From contig JASJOG010000014.1 of assembly GCA_030142905.1 (NCBI GenBank), forward strand, positions 2,046,001 to 2,110,000: a DNA stretch of 64,000 nucleotides. The letters are read 5' to 3'. The stretch's first letter is position 1; each line of letters starts with the position of its first letter. The notes below the pieces were generated by a model. That model was not told the DNA's origin. It made no database searches and worked only from the letters and a program-made list of their open reading frames with translations. Source of the DNA: Heliopora coerulea. Lineage: Eukaryota > Cnidaria > Anthozoa > Scleralcyonacea > Helioporidae. Shown piece after piece: positions 11,901 to 20,330 of the stretch. Position numbers and translations under genes: made by a program.

Positions 11901-12515
11901 CAAGTTTCGAGGACGTTTCCCAAAAGATAGAGGCGGCCAACAATATGACACAAAAATCAGAAGTACCGACACATCCAGAGTTGACTTCTGGTCGATTATT
12001 TATCCTGTAGCCTACATGATGGAGGCCTAGCAATGTCATTTTTTGAGATATGAGCTTCAGTTGAATTTTTGGCCCACCAAATATATCCGTCAGGCAACGA
12101 AACTGCTTACACTCAATTTATGCGATATATATGTTGGAAATGTGGGAGCTTGGAGATATCTTGAATAAATGATAGTTGAACGTTCGTCAAGCTCTTAACC
12201 TTTAGCCTTACCTCACCATCTGAGTCTTGGTAGCTCAATGGTTAGAGCGTCGCTCCGGTCATCAAAAGGTTGTGGGTTTGGTCATCAAAAGGTTGTGGGT
12301 TTGATCCTCATCTGGGGCTCAGAAATCATTTTACTGAAGTAAGAGCTTGACGAACGTTCATCTATCATTCACTCAGTATTCTGTGCGATATAGGAGACAA
12401 AAATACAATAGATTAGGTTACCCAGCATTCCTTTAACAAGCATTTCTTGATAACGTTTCAACGGCGTTGAGCCGCCACGGTTTTTGTCTCGCTGAGAACC
12501 TGTAGGCTCGTCCAT
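2381..12515 (-). CDS. TRPA-like cation channel, N-terminal ankyrin part and first membrane segments (4 exons, partial)
   Basis: Four exons join in frame on the minus strand: 12515-12422, 11179-10889, 5674-5427 and 2903-2381, with intron phases 1, 1, 0 and 1. They give 385 residues. Residues 1-110 have low similarity to anything I know. Ankyrin repeats follow (VESLVNGGADIN, ARFLLDIG-CDIN, RSPLHVASAVDY, APVHYAAKNGAVRSLKMLL, TPLQ-LAAEW), with two of them running across splice joints. The end carries T-H-P-V-M-Q-R-L-I-H-N-K-W, the pre-S1 motif of TRPA-type channels, then hydrophobic segments at about 327-347 and 366-384. Such channels are plasma-membrane cation channels for chemical or thermal stimuli. 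TRPA1, pyrexia and painless homologues look alike at this level, so the subfamily is uncertain. The pore exons lie beyond the left edge. ATG 12515 is the first in-frame start after a possible acceptor at 12528. Confidence 0.85.
2904..5426. other. TRPA-like intron 3
   Basis: AT-rich intron. Its only recognisable content is the inverted-repeat element at 3181-4342. The remaining sequence (2904-3180 and 4343-5426) shows no gene. Confidence 0.6.
3181..4342. mobile_element. Non-autonomous DNA transposon with 29-bp terminal inverted repeats
   Basis: The left end AGACGGTTTCGCGGTTTTCG (to 3209) recurs inverted at 4314-4342 with four mismatches in 29 bp. The 1.16-kb interior has no long reading frame. 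No convincing target-site duplication is visible, so the family is not assigned. Confidence 0.6.
5427..5674 (-). CDS. TRPA-like gene, exon 3 (ankyrin repeats)
   Basis: 248 nt, with acceptor TTTCTTTAG|GT and donor CAG|GTTAGC. It encodes about two and a half ankyrin repeats. The final TPLQ is completed by LAAEWTRDKTVKVLLDEGAS of the next exon, a textbook ankyrin helix pair split by a phase-0 intron. Confidence 0.88.
5835..6290. repeat. Interspersed repeat, copy 1 (partner at 44943-45262)
   Basis: It shares AGTATATCAATCAATCAGAC, AAATACCATGGAAGTACT and TTTCACGCAATTGGTTTA with 44.9-45.1 kb. Both copies end in a short palindrome made of GACCGGGTTTTCAAGTACTC and its inverse (6196-6290 here). A related segment at 6045-6135 recurs inverted at about 34300-34395. 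These are probably copies of one non-autonomous foldback element. Confidence 0.65.
6926..7003 (-). repeat. tRNA-like repeat (SINE-type), diverged
   Basis: On the minus strand AAGCTCAATGGTTGGAGCG resembles a polymerase III box A, and GCAAGTTGGATC a decayed box B. The sequence ends in CTAGGGCTTAG. It aligns by eye with the element at 12168-12369, including ACGAAYGTTCA-type flanks, so it is a repeat copy and not a working tRNA gene. Confidence 0.5.
8960..9329 (+). pseudogene. Penelope-like retroelement, C-terminal GIY-YIG endonuclease fragment
   Basis: The frame from ATG 8973 encodes C-V-I-Y-Y-F-T-C-D-Q-C, then A-D-Y-I, then S-R-Y-L-H-Q-R-I-E-E-H. This is the GIY-YIG core with paired cysteines found at the C-terminus of Penelope-like elements. 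It continues IGKHIKDVH and ends ...SIKAKLFV at TAA 9327. The usual glycine after Y-I is arginine here, which probably inactivates it. The reverse transcriptase is missing, so this is a 5'-truncated insertion within a TRP intron, on the strand opposite to the gene. In active elements the endonuclease nicks the target and the enzyme reverse-transcribes from the nick. Confidence 0.8.
9473..9494. repeat. (TA)n microsatellite
   Basis: About 11 uninterrupted TA units about 150 bp after the Penelope-like stop codon. Confidence 0.9.
9596..10205. mobile_element. Large foldback element (arms of about 250-300 bp)
   Basis: The left arm (about 9596-9896) is repeated inverted at about 9957-10205. The outer ends read AGAAAGAATCTTCAGGTGAC and its complement. 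The arms carry GGTTGTTTACGCGGAATTTG and AAAAAGATAAAAATAATTT. The left arm is longer because a unit containing GTCGAAACGTGGG...GTGAAACAATAGG is duplicated in tandem (about 9658-9750). The spacer is about 60 bp. There is no coding capacity. Confidence 0.85.
10292..10362 (-). tRNA. tRNA-like pseudogene, left palindrome arm
   Basis: The minus strand has box A TAGTCTAGTGG and box B GGTTCGATTCC, followed by a mismatched T-arm stem. The acceptor and anticodon stems do not pair properly. It differs from the right copy at few positions. It is a repeat component rather than an expressed tRNA gene. Confidence 0.4.
10602..10673 (+). tRNA. tRNA-like pseudogene, right palindrome arm
   Basis: Box A TAGTCTAGTGG is at 10609-10619 and a perfect box B GGTTCGATTCC at 10652-10662, inside a T arm that pairs ACGGG with CCCGT. 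The anticodon arm closes only three pairs and the acceptor ends do not form seven pairs, so the anticodon is ambiguous. The polymerase III promoter could still work; amino-acid charging is unlikely. Confidence 0.45.
10792..10808 (+). ncRNA. Hammerhead-ribozyme-like core, degenerate
   Basis: CTAATGA is followed by a short hairpin (GATGTC paired with GACGTC, one G-U) and GAAAC. This is the order of the hammerhead core, but with CTAATGA in place of CTGATGA and with stem II encroaching on core bases. Penelope-like elements are known to carry hammerhead motifs in their terminal repeats. Cleavage is doubtful. Confidence 0.25.
10889..11179 (-). CDS. TRPA-like gene, exon 2 (first ankyrin repeats)
   Basis: The acceptor is TTCATAG|GA and the donor G|GTAAGA. 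The exon holds VNGGADINIADQYQQTIFHEVARSWNLDVARFLLDIG in two ankyrin units. The last unit is completed by the next exon (CDINKQDCFGRSPLH), which confirms that the 5.2-kb intron between them contains no further coding exon. Confidence 0.85.
11180..12421. other. TRPA-like intron 1
   Basis: Intron with no coding exon recognised. The one structured feature is the tRNA-cored repeat near its upstream end. Confidence 0.6.
12168..12369 (+). mobile_element. tRNA-cored hairpin repeat
   Basis: The 31-bp arms 12168-12198 and 12339-12369 are inverse copies with few mismatches (GAACGTTCGTCAAGCTCTTA core). Between them is a tRNA-like unit with box A TAGCTCAATGG (12231-12241) and box B GGTTTGATCC (12298-12307), ending CTGGGGCTCAG. 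A 23-bp segment inside the tRNA part is exactly duplicated (12257-12279 and 12280-12302), which destroys tRNA folding. It belongs to the same family as 10232-10725 and, more distantly, 6926-7003. Confidence 0.7.
12422..12515 (-). CDS. TRPA-like gene, first coding exon
   Basis: It encodes 31 residues, starting MDEPTGSQRDKN, plus one base, and ends at a G|GTAACC donor. An AG at 12529-12530 could be an acceptor after a 5' UTR intron. Assignment to this gene rests on the phase-1 match to the next exon and on the coding-like composition, since the peptide itself is not conserved enough to recognise. Confidence 0.6.
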
Positions 12516-12744
12516 CTCTTCATTCAATCTACAAACAACAGAACAAGATTTGAATCATTACTGCTGATGAAAGGCGTTGTAGTGGTGGCCTGTTTTTTTG
12601 TAGAAGTTGAACTGTAAAGTATGTAAGTAACTGTATTATGACTAAAATAACAAAACAGGTAAAAACGTTACCAATTTGCAGTATTGTCAAGTAGTACTTA
12701 GAACTGCTTTCACTGGTTCAACTCCACCTTCACGAAAATTTTGC

Positions 12745-12935
12745 ATGTCATTTCAGATGTGAAAAACATATGGAAATGAAACATTTTCACACATGAAATA
12801 CCTAAGTCACATGTGAAATGAACTCCCGAAATATATATTTCACATGTATAATGGAACATGAAAATTAATTTCACATGTGAAACTTTCATTTCGCTTATGG
12901 GATACTATTTTCATGTATTAAACTTGCATGTGAAA
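12745..12935. repeat. Cluster of degenerate CACATGTG palindromes
   Basis: Variants of TTTCACATGTGAAAT occur about eight times in 190 bp, upstream of the TRPA-like first coding exon. They are spaced irregularly, more like a decayed tandem repeat than a regulatory site array. Confidence 0.6.
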
Positions 12936-13290
12936 TTTCTGTAGAGGTAATACGACAGTTCCGCAACCGTTTAACAGATTGTTAGTAATTGCTGAAAGGT
13001 AAACTCATTCATCATGAAATAATTAACTTGACTCTTGATATCGTCATGTACAATGTATGCGTTTGCGAAAAATCTACGCATTTGCGGGATTTAATTAAGA
13101 AAAACTACGAAAATTCACTCCCATTCTTTCACCCGAGAACTCGTTGATTTATTTTCTGTACAACATGTCATTCAGGAAAACAGTGAAACATAAACTGGAA
13201 GACATGTTTTAGTAAATTTTGCCACGTCGTGTAGACACTAGTGTGAAAATTAAAGTGTTGATTGACCCGAGTTCACTATTGGAACAATCG
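12936..13290. other. Intergenic, nothing recognised
   Basis: No open frame, repeat or tRNA-like structure was identified between the CACATGTG cluster and the 13.3-kb element. Confidence 0.5.
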
Positions 13291-14009
13291 AGGCCCTGTT
13301 TACATGAAGAGAAGTGATTCCTGGTAGGACGGTTACCCTAGCCCCTGAGTAACCTTGGACGAGATGACTTTAAACACATTTCTTTGCAAATTGCAGTGAC
13401 CTGCTTACATGAGAAGTCGCAAAGTTGTCTCGGGGGGGAAGAGTTACCCTGGGGGTAGGGTTACTCGCTTTGCAAAGTAGGGCGGCATCAGGAGGCGAGA
13501 CAACTTTTTGCCATGTAAACACTTTGTCCCTCTTTGACTCGCCTGGGAGGGACAACTTGGGATACAATGAGTATGCGCAAACTTTGTTATTTCCAAAATG
13601 GCAGCGAACTCCAAATCACAGTTAAAGTTGTCTGCAAAATCTCAAGTCACGTAAGAGGTGGGCTTTCACTTCTGGGATGACTGAATCCTTAATTAACTGC
13701 TTAAAGCAATACAAGTGTCCATGTGACTTCAATTCAGTCGATTTTAATCCGGATAAAGTACAGCTGTACGAAAAAGTTCGGCAAGGCAAAAGTAACTCAT
13801 CCCAGTTTCCTCAGAGTCAAATCAGAGAGGGCCACAAGTTTATTAGCTGTGGCTATTGTGTACTACCCTCTTTAAATAGACTTAAACTAAAGTACATGTA
13901 AACTAAAGAGGGGCAACTTTCCCCCCATGTAAACACTAACTAAAAGTTGATTCGGGGACCAGGGTAACCCTCCAATCGGGAGCAACTTCTTTTCATGTAA
14001 ACAGGGCCT
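13291..14009. mobile_element. Non-autonomous DNA transposon, 719 bp, with a possible captured coding fragment
   Basis: The ends are AGGCCCTGTTTACATGAAGA and its inverse (13985-14009). Shorter TTTACATG motifs recur near both ends (13401-13412, 13514-13521 and around 13930), a subterminal-repeat layout. The interior holds an open frame from 13677 to 13901 containing NPDKVQLYEKVRQG, which resembles the start of SANT/MADF-like helices in Harbinger-related proteins. Target duplications are not visible. Confidence 0.65.
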
Positions 14010-16240
14010 GAGTCTCAAACCCAAGAGCACGTTTATACTATAGTGCGCAAGAATTTATATTCATTTTGCTTCGCCAATTGACTGGTATATCCTTTTTAGT
14101 AAACGATGACCTGTCTTCATAAAACAATCATTCGAGCGAAGTCAGAGGTCCAAAAGTCTAAAACAAAAGTCGTCAAACATAGAAAAAGCAGAACGTTTGT
14201 GTTCATCAACAGAAGCGTTTTAGACCGACTTCAGATCGATTTATAGCTGGATTCGAGTATCAACAATCGACATAATTTTGTTAAGTCGAAGTGTGAATTG
14301 CCCCTGATTGACTTCTTTGAGTAAATATAAACGCAAAACGTCGCAGGATCATTCAGCTTCTTAGTTTTTGCTTGTTTTACATTGAAAAGCGAAAGAAACA
14401 CCTGCTGAGAGCTGCTCGACAAGAATTTCTTTATTTTGAGCATGTCTCGGTATTCACTGTATATTTACCGTAACACGTTTCGTGAAATTACGAAAATGTT
14501 CAAACATCATTCTTTCCTTTACAATAAAGGTTTCTAATTATACAGTTTTTCAGGCGTACAGTGACTTAGGCTTTAACAAAGTCACATTACTGCCTATGGA
14601 GGAGGTGGGATGCCAATGGTGTTTTTTGCCCGGTTAAACTTCTCTGCTAATGGACACCTCTAGGCAAAGTACACTCCCAAACAAAGAACGAACGCTGTAC
14701 ATCGAAGATGATGAAAAAACATCGAGTATAAGCGCAACTTTCGGCCGATAAGCTTTCGCCGGCCAAATCTTCCTATCAGCATGAGAAGTGAAAGTGAAAC
14801 AACTTTATCTAGTAAGAGTTTACACGCAACAGTTTTAAACGATGCAGATTAACTAACGGCTCTCAAAGATTACAATAAGTGTATTGGAATGGCTCATACA
14901 ACGTGGTCCGTTTCTCATAACAAGCCTGTTTCAGACCATTGCAACGACTTGCGACGGATCTGCTAACTACAGGCAACAGCAACCTTTGAGGCCTCAAACC
15001 CGATGACTTGGTGAAGTTAACAGCACAGCTTGCTTCACTTCACCTAAAACAAGTACACCTTACAAGAAGCTGGTAAGATTTCTGGTCATGTAGTAACGGT
15101 GGACTTCTGGTGCCCATTTATCTTTTTAATGCTAAATCTCCATGACTCAAGTCATCGCAGACACTCTGTTTAGATGAGCATATATTTTTCTCCCTTTATT
15201 CGTCGCACTTATCTCGTCTAACTAAAGTCTCGTTTAAGTTCCCATCAACATAAAGATGTGTTTAGTAAAACAAGTGCTAAGATTAACGCTTTCTTGCTCA
15301 TCTAAAAACGAGTTTCTGAAATGGAGAATGGCACAAAATCTTAGACAACCAGAATAACTGATTGAGGTCAGTGTGTTACATATACAGATCGTCTTCGGTT
15401 GTAGAAAATTCTATGTAGTTGAATTGCAAGTCATTACTTGCTGGTTTGGCTCATCTTACCTTTATATAATACCTGGTTTCTGATGTGTCGCAAATAGCAC
15501 CAGTACTGCAATATATTGCGAAGAAAATAGTGAAGCTCGTAACAATTCAACTAGATCAACTACCAAAATCCGACTTTATAATTAAATGCCAAAATATAAA
15601 ATCGTGATCAACTGATCTCACTGACACAGTATATGTCCGCCATGCTTCACCAATTCCTTTTAGTAATCACAGCTGGCTATTCATTAAGAAAAAGCAAACA
15701 ATTTTAAACAGCCATAGTCTAACCAAACAATGTGACCCTAAAATTCAAATTAAGCAATGAAAAATGTTAATTATTACAGTATTATATCTGATAACATAAA
15801 TATATTCTCTTGCATTCGAAAATTGCTGACGCTTAGAAGATTTTTGTTCCACATCGCACACGTGAGAGCGTTAGATCTATCTACACGACAATTAATTGTC
15901 GTAAACGAATGCCCGAAGTGACGTAAGTGTTTGCGTCAGAAACATGCTGATATCAAGCGTGGCCATCTTTTTCATCTTCGCTCAAAGTAGTTCATATTTA
16001 TTAGTTATTCGTCATCGTCAGCGCTGACGTACACCGCCCGTACTGCACGCTCGCTGTAAAGATGTCCGTACAATCAGAATGTTGTTATGTTAATTGACTA
16101 GGTTGTTTACTTTTATTTGAAGATTATAGTTTAAGAATGAATAAATATAGCTTCTGAGCAGAGAATTTTTGAGGGCCTCTGAAGCTTGTTCGTTACTTCA
16201 TAGAATAGACTGTCAGTTTTGTGCCCCTTAATCATATCCT
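14010..16240. other. Intergenic region, nothing recognised
   Basis: AT-rich sequence with only short, shadow-like frames. The patch around 15900-16080 is richer in CpG (GACGTACACCGCCCG) but has no gene beside it that I can identify. Confidence 0.5.
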
Positions 16241-16245
16241 ACACT

Positions 16246-16325
16246 CACACAAGCACACACAGAGACAGGTACTTCCACATGGGCATGGACATGCACACGC
16301 ACACATGCACACACACACACACATG

Positions 16326-16368
<43 letters not shown>

Positions 16369-16388
16369 AGAGAGAGAGAGAGAGAGTT
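16246..16388. repeat. Compound microsatellite (CA)n-(TA)n-(GA)n
   Basis: ACACAC and ATGCACAC runs pass into TATATA (about 16335-16365) and then GAGAGAG (16368-16386). The reading frames across it are artefacts. Confidence 0.95.
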
Positions 16389-17209
16389 CAATCAGATCTG
16401 AGTTTTTATATAACCACTTAATATTCCCCCGACTCATCAAAATCGGAGTTTTCAGTGATAAATATAATCTGTATTTGAGATAAGCTTTGTAAATGTTATA
16501 GCTTGATTTCTGGCGCATTTCTGAATGGCGAATCTTATATGAAGTCTTCGAGAAACTGACGAGCGCGAGCACAAGAAAACATTTATAGTCACCCATATAC
16601 CAAAAAGGTAATTCAGAGCAAATTAATGTAACCTTTTTTCCCTACCGTATTAACCTGAAATTACACATATTTTTTCCTTGTATATCATTAAGCGTTATGT
16701 TAGAATATTTCATAACTAACCAAAGCTATCGTGCTGACAAATTAATGTTTTATGCAAATAACAGATGATATTCCCAGATGGTTTTGAAAAACCCGAAATA
16801 TTTCCAATAACTATTTGTCTAAATTTTGCCTCGTATTTTAAATATTCAAGACGTTCCTCATCGGATGTTGTTTTATTTTCTGGGTTTCGATACTCTGATC
16901 CTAACACGTGTATTAACCAACCAGTGCTCGCGTACAATACACGTTAGTTGTTAGAAGGGCTTCTTTACTTAGCAAAATTCTAGATATTATATATAAAACC
17001 TACGTCCCACGACACTTTGATTATATTCCTCTCATCAAAAGGTAAACTGTTGAAATTATGTTGATTGAAGCTCCAAAACTGATGTTGTATGCCTGGTAGG
17101 ACCAAAACAGGACATACGCAGGAGGTACGCTCTTGCCAAATTCGGATAAATTTCGCAATGTACTACAGTTATAAAATAACAAAAGGATTACAGTTATACA
17201 TAATGATAT
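16389..17209. other. Intergenic region, nothing recognised
   Basis: Only short open frames with no recognisable protein; no repeat assigned. Confidence 0.5.
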
Positions 17210-18200
17210 TGAATCTTAGACGTTCTCTGGCTTAAAATGTTTATTATTACGATAATTCTACTGCCATCCGGCAATCTTCCACCGAAATAGAGTAAATCCA
17301 ATACAAACGTATAAGCGATACTTATGTAATTACAAGCCACGAATAGAAGTTACAAAAGTGATAAACAGTTCGGATAATTAGCTGTGGGTGGTGGCGGCAT
17401 CACTTGTGAAAAAAACATGAAGTATAGTTTTGGGAGTCGGTTGGCTTTGTTGTCGGCTTATTTTGTCCCCGTCGTCTTCCATAATTCTAAAGTTTTCCGA
17501 TTTCAGAAAAGTCTTTGTCTATGACACGCCATTTATTAAAATTAATTCTGTGATCGCTTGCCTAAACATGGTTTCCTATATTTGATCCTTTCGCATTTGA
17601 TTTTACATTTCAAATGTGTTCTAAGAATCTCCCAGTTTCACTAACATAACTGCAAGAGCAATCCGAACGCGGCACTCTGTAAATTACGTTGTAAGTTACG
17701 TCTATGGGAGACGGGAACTCCTGTTGTATTGTTTTTTAGGATTTCTTGCAGATTTTTATGTCATTTTGTCGTAACGTTCTAGTTTATGTTCTTGTCAATT
17801 CATTGTTGAATGGGAAGATTGCATTCCCTTTTCGTTGGTCGGCTGGGTCGACAATTCTAAAAAACATGTCCACCTGTTCTTTCGGACTAAATAAGGTGTC
17901 TTTTGTTGTCATTCCTTTTTTAAAGGCAAATATTACTATGGGAAGGTATCTATTGCTTATGTTGGCATTAGTGATTAACATAATCGGCCATAAGTGTTTG
18001 TTTTCTGTATACTTTGGTGATGAACGTTGGTTATGTTACGCAATCGGAGTGTCGAGGAAACGTGTTCTGCCCTTGTTCTCGTATTCACTGTCGAATAAAA
18101 TACGTGGATCAATGGATTTTAGGGTTCCAGGGAAATCTGTAACGACATTTTCCTTCACATTTGAAAAACTGTGGTCCATCAATTGTTTCCATAATTTTGG
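17210..18200 (-). pseudogene. Penelope-like retroelement 3' part, degenerate
   Basis: On the minus strand the stretch from about 17700 reads N-V-I-Y-R-V-P-R-S-D-C-S-C-S-Y-V-S-E-T-G-R-F-L. This is a GIY-YIG core of a lineage different from the one at 8960. A degraded GSNIGNH...DHRINF tail follows. Upstream (18200-17750) are frames such as TKDTLFSPKEQVDMFF and PPKLWKQLMDHSF with stops between them. The tail and 3' untranslated part recur at 19900-20330 and 33900-34205. The open plus-strand frame at 17746-18219 is its antisense shadow. Confidence 0.65.
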
Positions 18201-18254
18201 TGGGATTAGTGAAGTATAGAATATTTCATGAATTCGCGTACATTGCTAAATGTA

Positions 18255-18416
18255 AACTAGAAAAGTTGACTAAAGCGGAATTCGAGCTAGTCTTTTCGGG
18301 TAACCGGACCGCTGCTCCACCACTGATCGGTGCTCTACCAATTGAGCTATAGAGTAAACTTGAATTTGGGGAACAGTACGCTAGTTTTATCCAATTTAAG
18401 TGCACGAGAGATTCTC
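18255..18416 (-). repeat. tRNA-derived SINE-like repeat, copy 1
   Basis: On the minus strand TAGCTCAATTGGTAGAGCA matches box A and a proximal D arm, and GCTCGAATTCC lies at the box B position. The flanks AACTAGAAAAGTTGA and GTGCACGAGAGATTCTC are shared with 51511-51644, and so is ACCGGACCGCTG in the body. The common boundaries show a dispersed family rather than a tRNA gene. Confidence 0.65.
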
Positions 18417-18550
18417 ACGACAGCTTAACGCTCGATATTCGAGGATGTGCGGTGAATCGACCCTATTTCACAAATATCCTCAATATTTCATGAAATTCTT
18501 AGTTCATGTTACACTGAGGATGATACTGAAATTAGCGAACTAGCTCGGAC

Positions 18551-19003
18551 AACGTCAGGGATTTGCCACCTGATTTCTCAAGAGCGTCCAGTGTCTTCCG
18601 CACGACGTCGATCAAGACCGAGTCCTCATCTCCCACTAGCGTTAAGAGCAATTCTAGAACTGCTTTTGAAATTTTGAGTGACGAATTATGCGACTTATTC
18701 TCAGAGAATTCGAACTGCTGAATATTCCAACCAATTTTTGACATTACCATAGAATAAAAATCAACACTGTTTGGTATCTTTACACTGGTCATATTTCTTT
18801 GTTGCAGCTAACTGCGCAAAGAGAGTGGAATTTAAAACGTCCTCTTTGTTCTGTCCACTCAGTTCTTTGGTGAAAGACACCAAACTACCCGCGCCTACAA
18901 GCCCTTGTGCTTTACTATCTTCTAGCCTTCCAATTACACCTTTGCTCACTGGTGTCGGCATTGCGTAAAGCTCGAGAGATTTAACGAAGCTCACGGGATC
19001 CAT
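18551..19003 (-). pseudogene. Unrecognised gene, copy A (truncated and frameshifted)
   Basis: From ATG 19003 about 75 residues (VSFVKSLELYAMPTPVSKGV and onward) match copy B at 33053. Homology then continues in a shifted frame (KIGWNIQQFEF, LELLLTLVGDEDSVLIDVV) and stops at about 18551. The last third of copy B is absent, replaced by unrelated sequence next to the SINE-like repeat. The frame change falls near the same codons as in copy B, but with different indels. I do not recognise the family. It shows no signal peptide and no membrane segment, and looks like a mixed alpha/beta cytosolic protein. Confidence 0.65.
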
Positions 19004-20165
19004 TTCTCTTGCTGCTGCACTGTTAACTAACTTCTATTCAAACAGGTTTTCAAAGTTGAGACTTTGAACAGCCCTTATTTATATGCTGCATCAGTTCCAC
19101 GTAAAATAATTTTCGAAGAAGATTCTTATCAAATCTATTCCATATACAGTCAAAACGAAAATAATTGGTCAGACTTCGTTCTATTAAGTACCTCCAAATA
19201 CATACGGCACGCAATTATACAATCAGAGACTGCCCATATCAATGGTTCTAAATAGGGGGCCTTCGAGACGATTTGATCCATCCCGCAAGGAAAAAATCGG
19301 ATCCCAAACAATTTGATACCTTATACTTTCAATAAATCGCCGTTATCTTCAGTCTCGATCTTTGTCGAACAATAGTCTAAAAACATGAAGAGCCGTTAGT
19401 TGTTTTTAAGTCGACATCGTCAAGACTGAGAGGTGACATCTAAATTTCTCTCCTAGTAAATCAACTATGTGCGGTTCTGATTGGACATCCAGTAATCGCG
19501 TACGGATAAAAGTAAGATGTGATCCTTGTCTCTGGTTCTCAATTTGCGCATAAATTTTCTTGGAGCTTCTGCTTGGATCACTGCACAAAGTTGACAGAAA
19601 GGAAAATCTGCCAAATAGGTTATGATTTCTCCATTTATTAAGAATCAATTCTCAAACTACATTGATGCCCGATAATGAGGATTTTGGAAGCTGTAAAATG
19701 TAAACACGTGCTGAATATTGAAGGTCAAAGACGATGGGCCATAGGCCTAGCTTCCTCATATCCGTCACTGTCATGTCCTATTCCGAAATAACAATCCCTT
19801 GAAAGTAACAACCTTCCGAAAGGAGAGGCCCTCGAAGGCTATCAAGTCTGAAATTAACGGAGGCCGTTACTTTCAGAATTCAACGATATGATAACATGGT
19901 ATCTTAGACGTTTTCTTGTATAAAATATTCTTTTTATTATTACGATAGTTTGACTGACAGTCTTTAGTCTTCGACAGGGAGAGTGTATGTGTAATAAAGT
20001 GTATACGCAATATTTATAAAGCTACAATCTAGGAACGGAATCACAAACTGATAAACATCTCGGATAATATGGCTGGGGTGGAAGAGGGTGGCGGCATCAC
20101 TTTTTAAGGAGGATCAAGTATTGTTTTGGGAGCTGTTTGACACTGTTATCGCCTTCTTTTCTCCT
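19004..20165. repeat. Upstream half of a segmental duplication, copy A
   Basis: It is collinear with 33054-34205, with small indels (shared CGTAAAATAATTTTCGAAGA, GATGGGCCATAGGCCTAGC and others). Together with the gene copies the duplicated unit is about 1.6 kb. The two units lie in direct orientation about 14 kb apart, with a LINE between them. Confidence 0.8.
19074..19083 (-). promoter_or_regulatory. Probable TATA box of copy A
   Basis: TATAAATA on the minus strand, about 70 nt before ATG 19003, is conserved at the same place in copy B (33126-33133). Confidence 0.45.
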
Positions 20166-20330
20166 GTCCGTGCGCAATAATTCTAAAGTTTTCCGATCTC
20201 TGGAAAGTCCTTTGTCTGATACACGTCATTCATCAAAATTAATGATGTGATCGTTTACCCAAGCATGGTTTGCTATTTTTGATCCAGTCCCATACGGTGT
20301 ACGGCAAAGACTACAGATGCCGACAACAAC
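19900..20330 (-). mobile_element. Penelope-like 3' end fragment within the duplication
   Basis: The minus strand encodes a GIY-YIG tail, GSKIANHAWVNDHIINFDE, then a stop and DKGLSRDRKTLELL, followed by a 3' untranslated stretch homologous to 17210-17560. It lies upstream of gene copy A. Confidence 0.65.

Noticed and set aside
16219..16596. Open frames of 60-122 codons on both strands
   Set aside because: They span the CA/TA/GA microsatellite and have repetitive composition only.
17746..18219. 157-codon plus-strand frame
   Set aside because: It is the antisense of a Penelope-like coding stretch that makes better sense on the minus strand.
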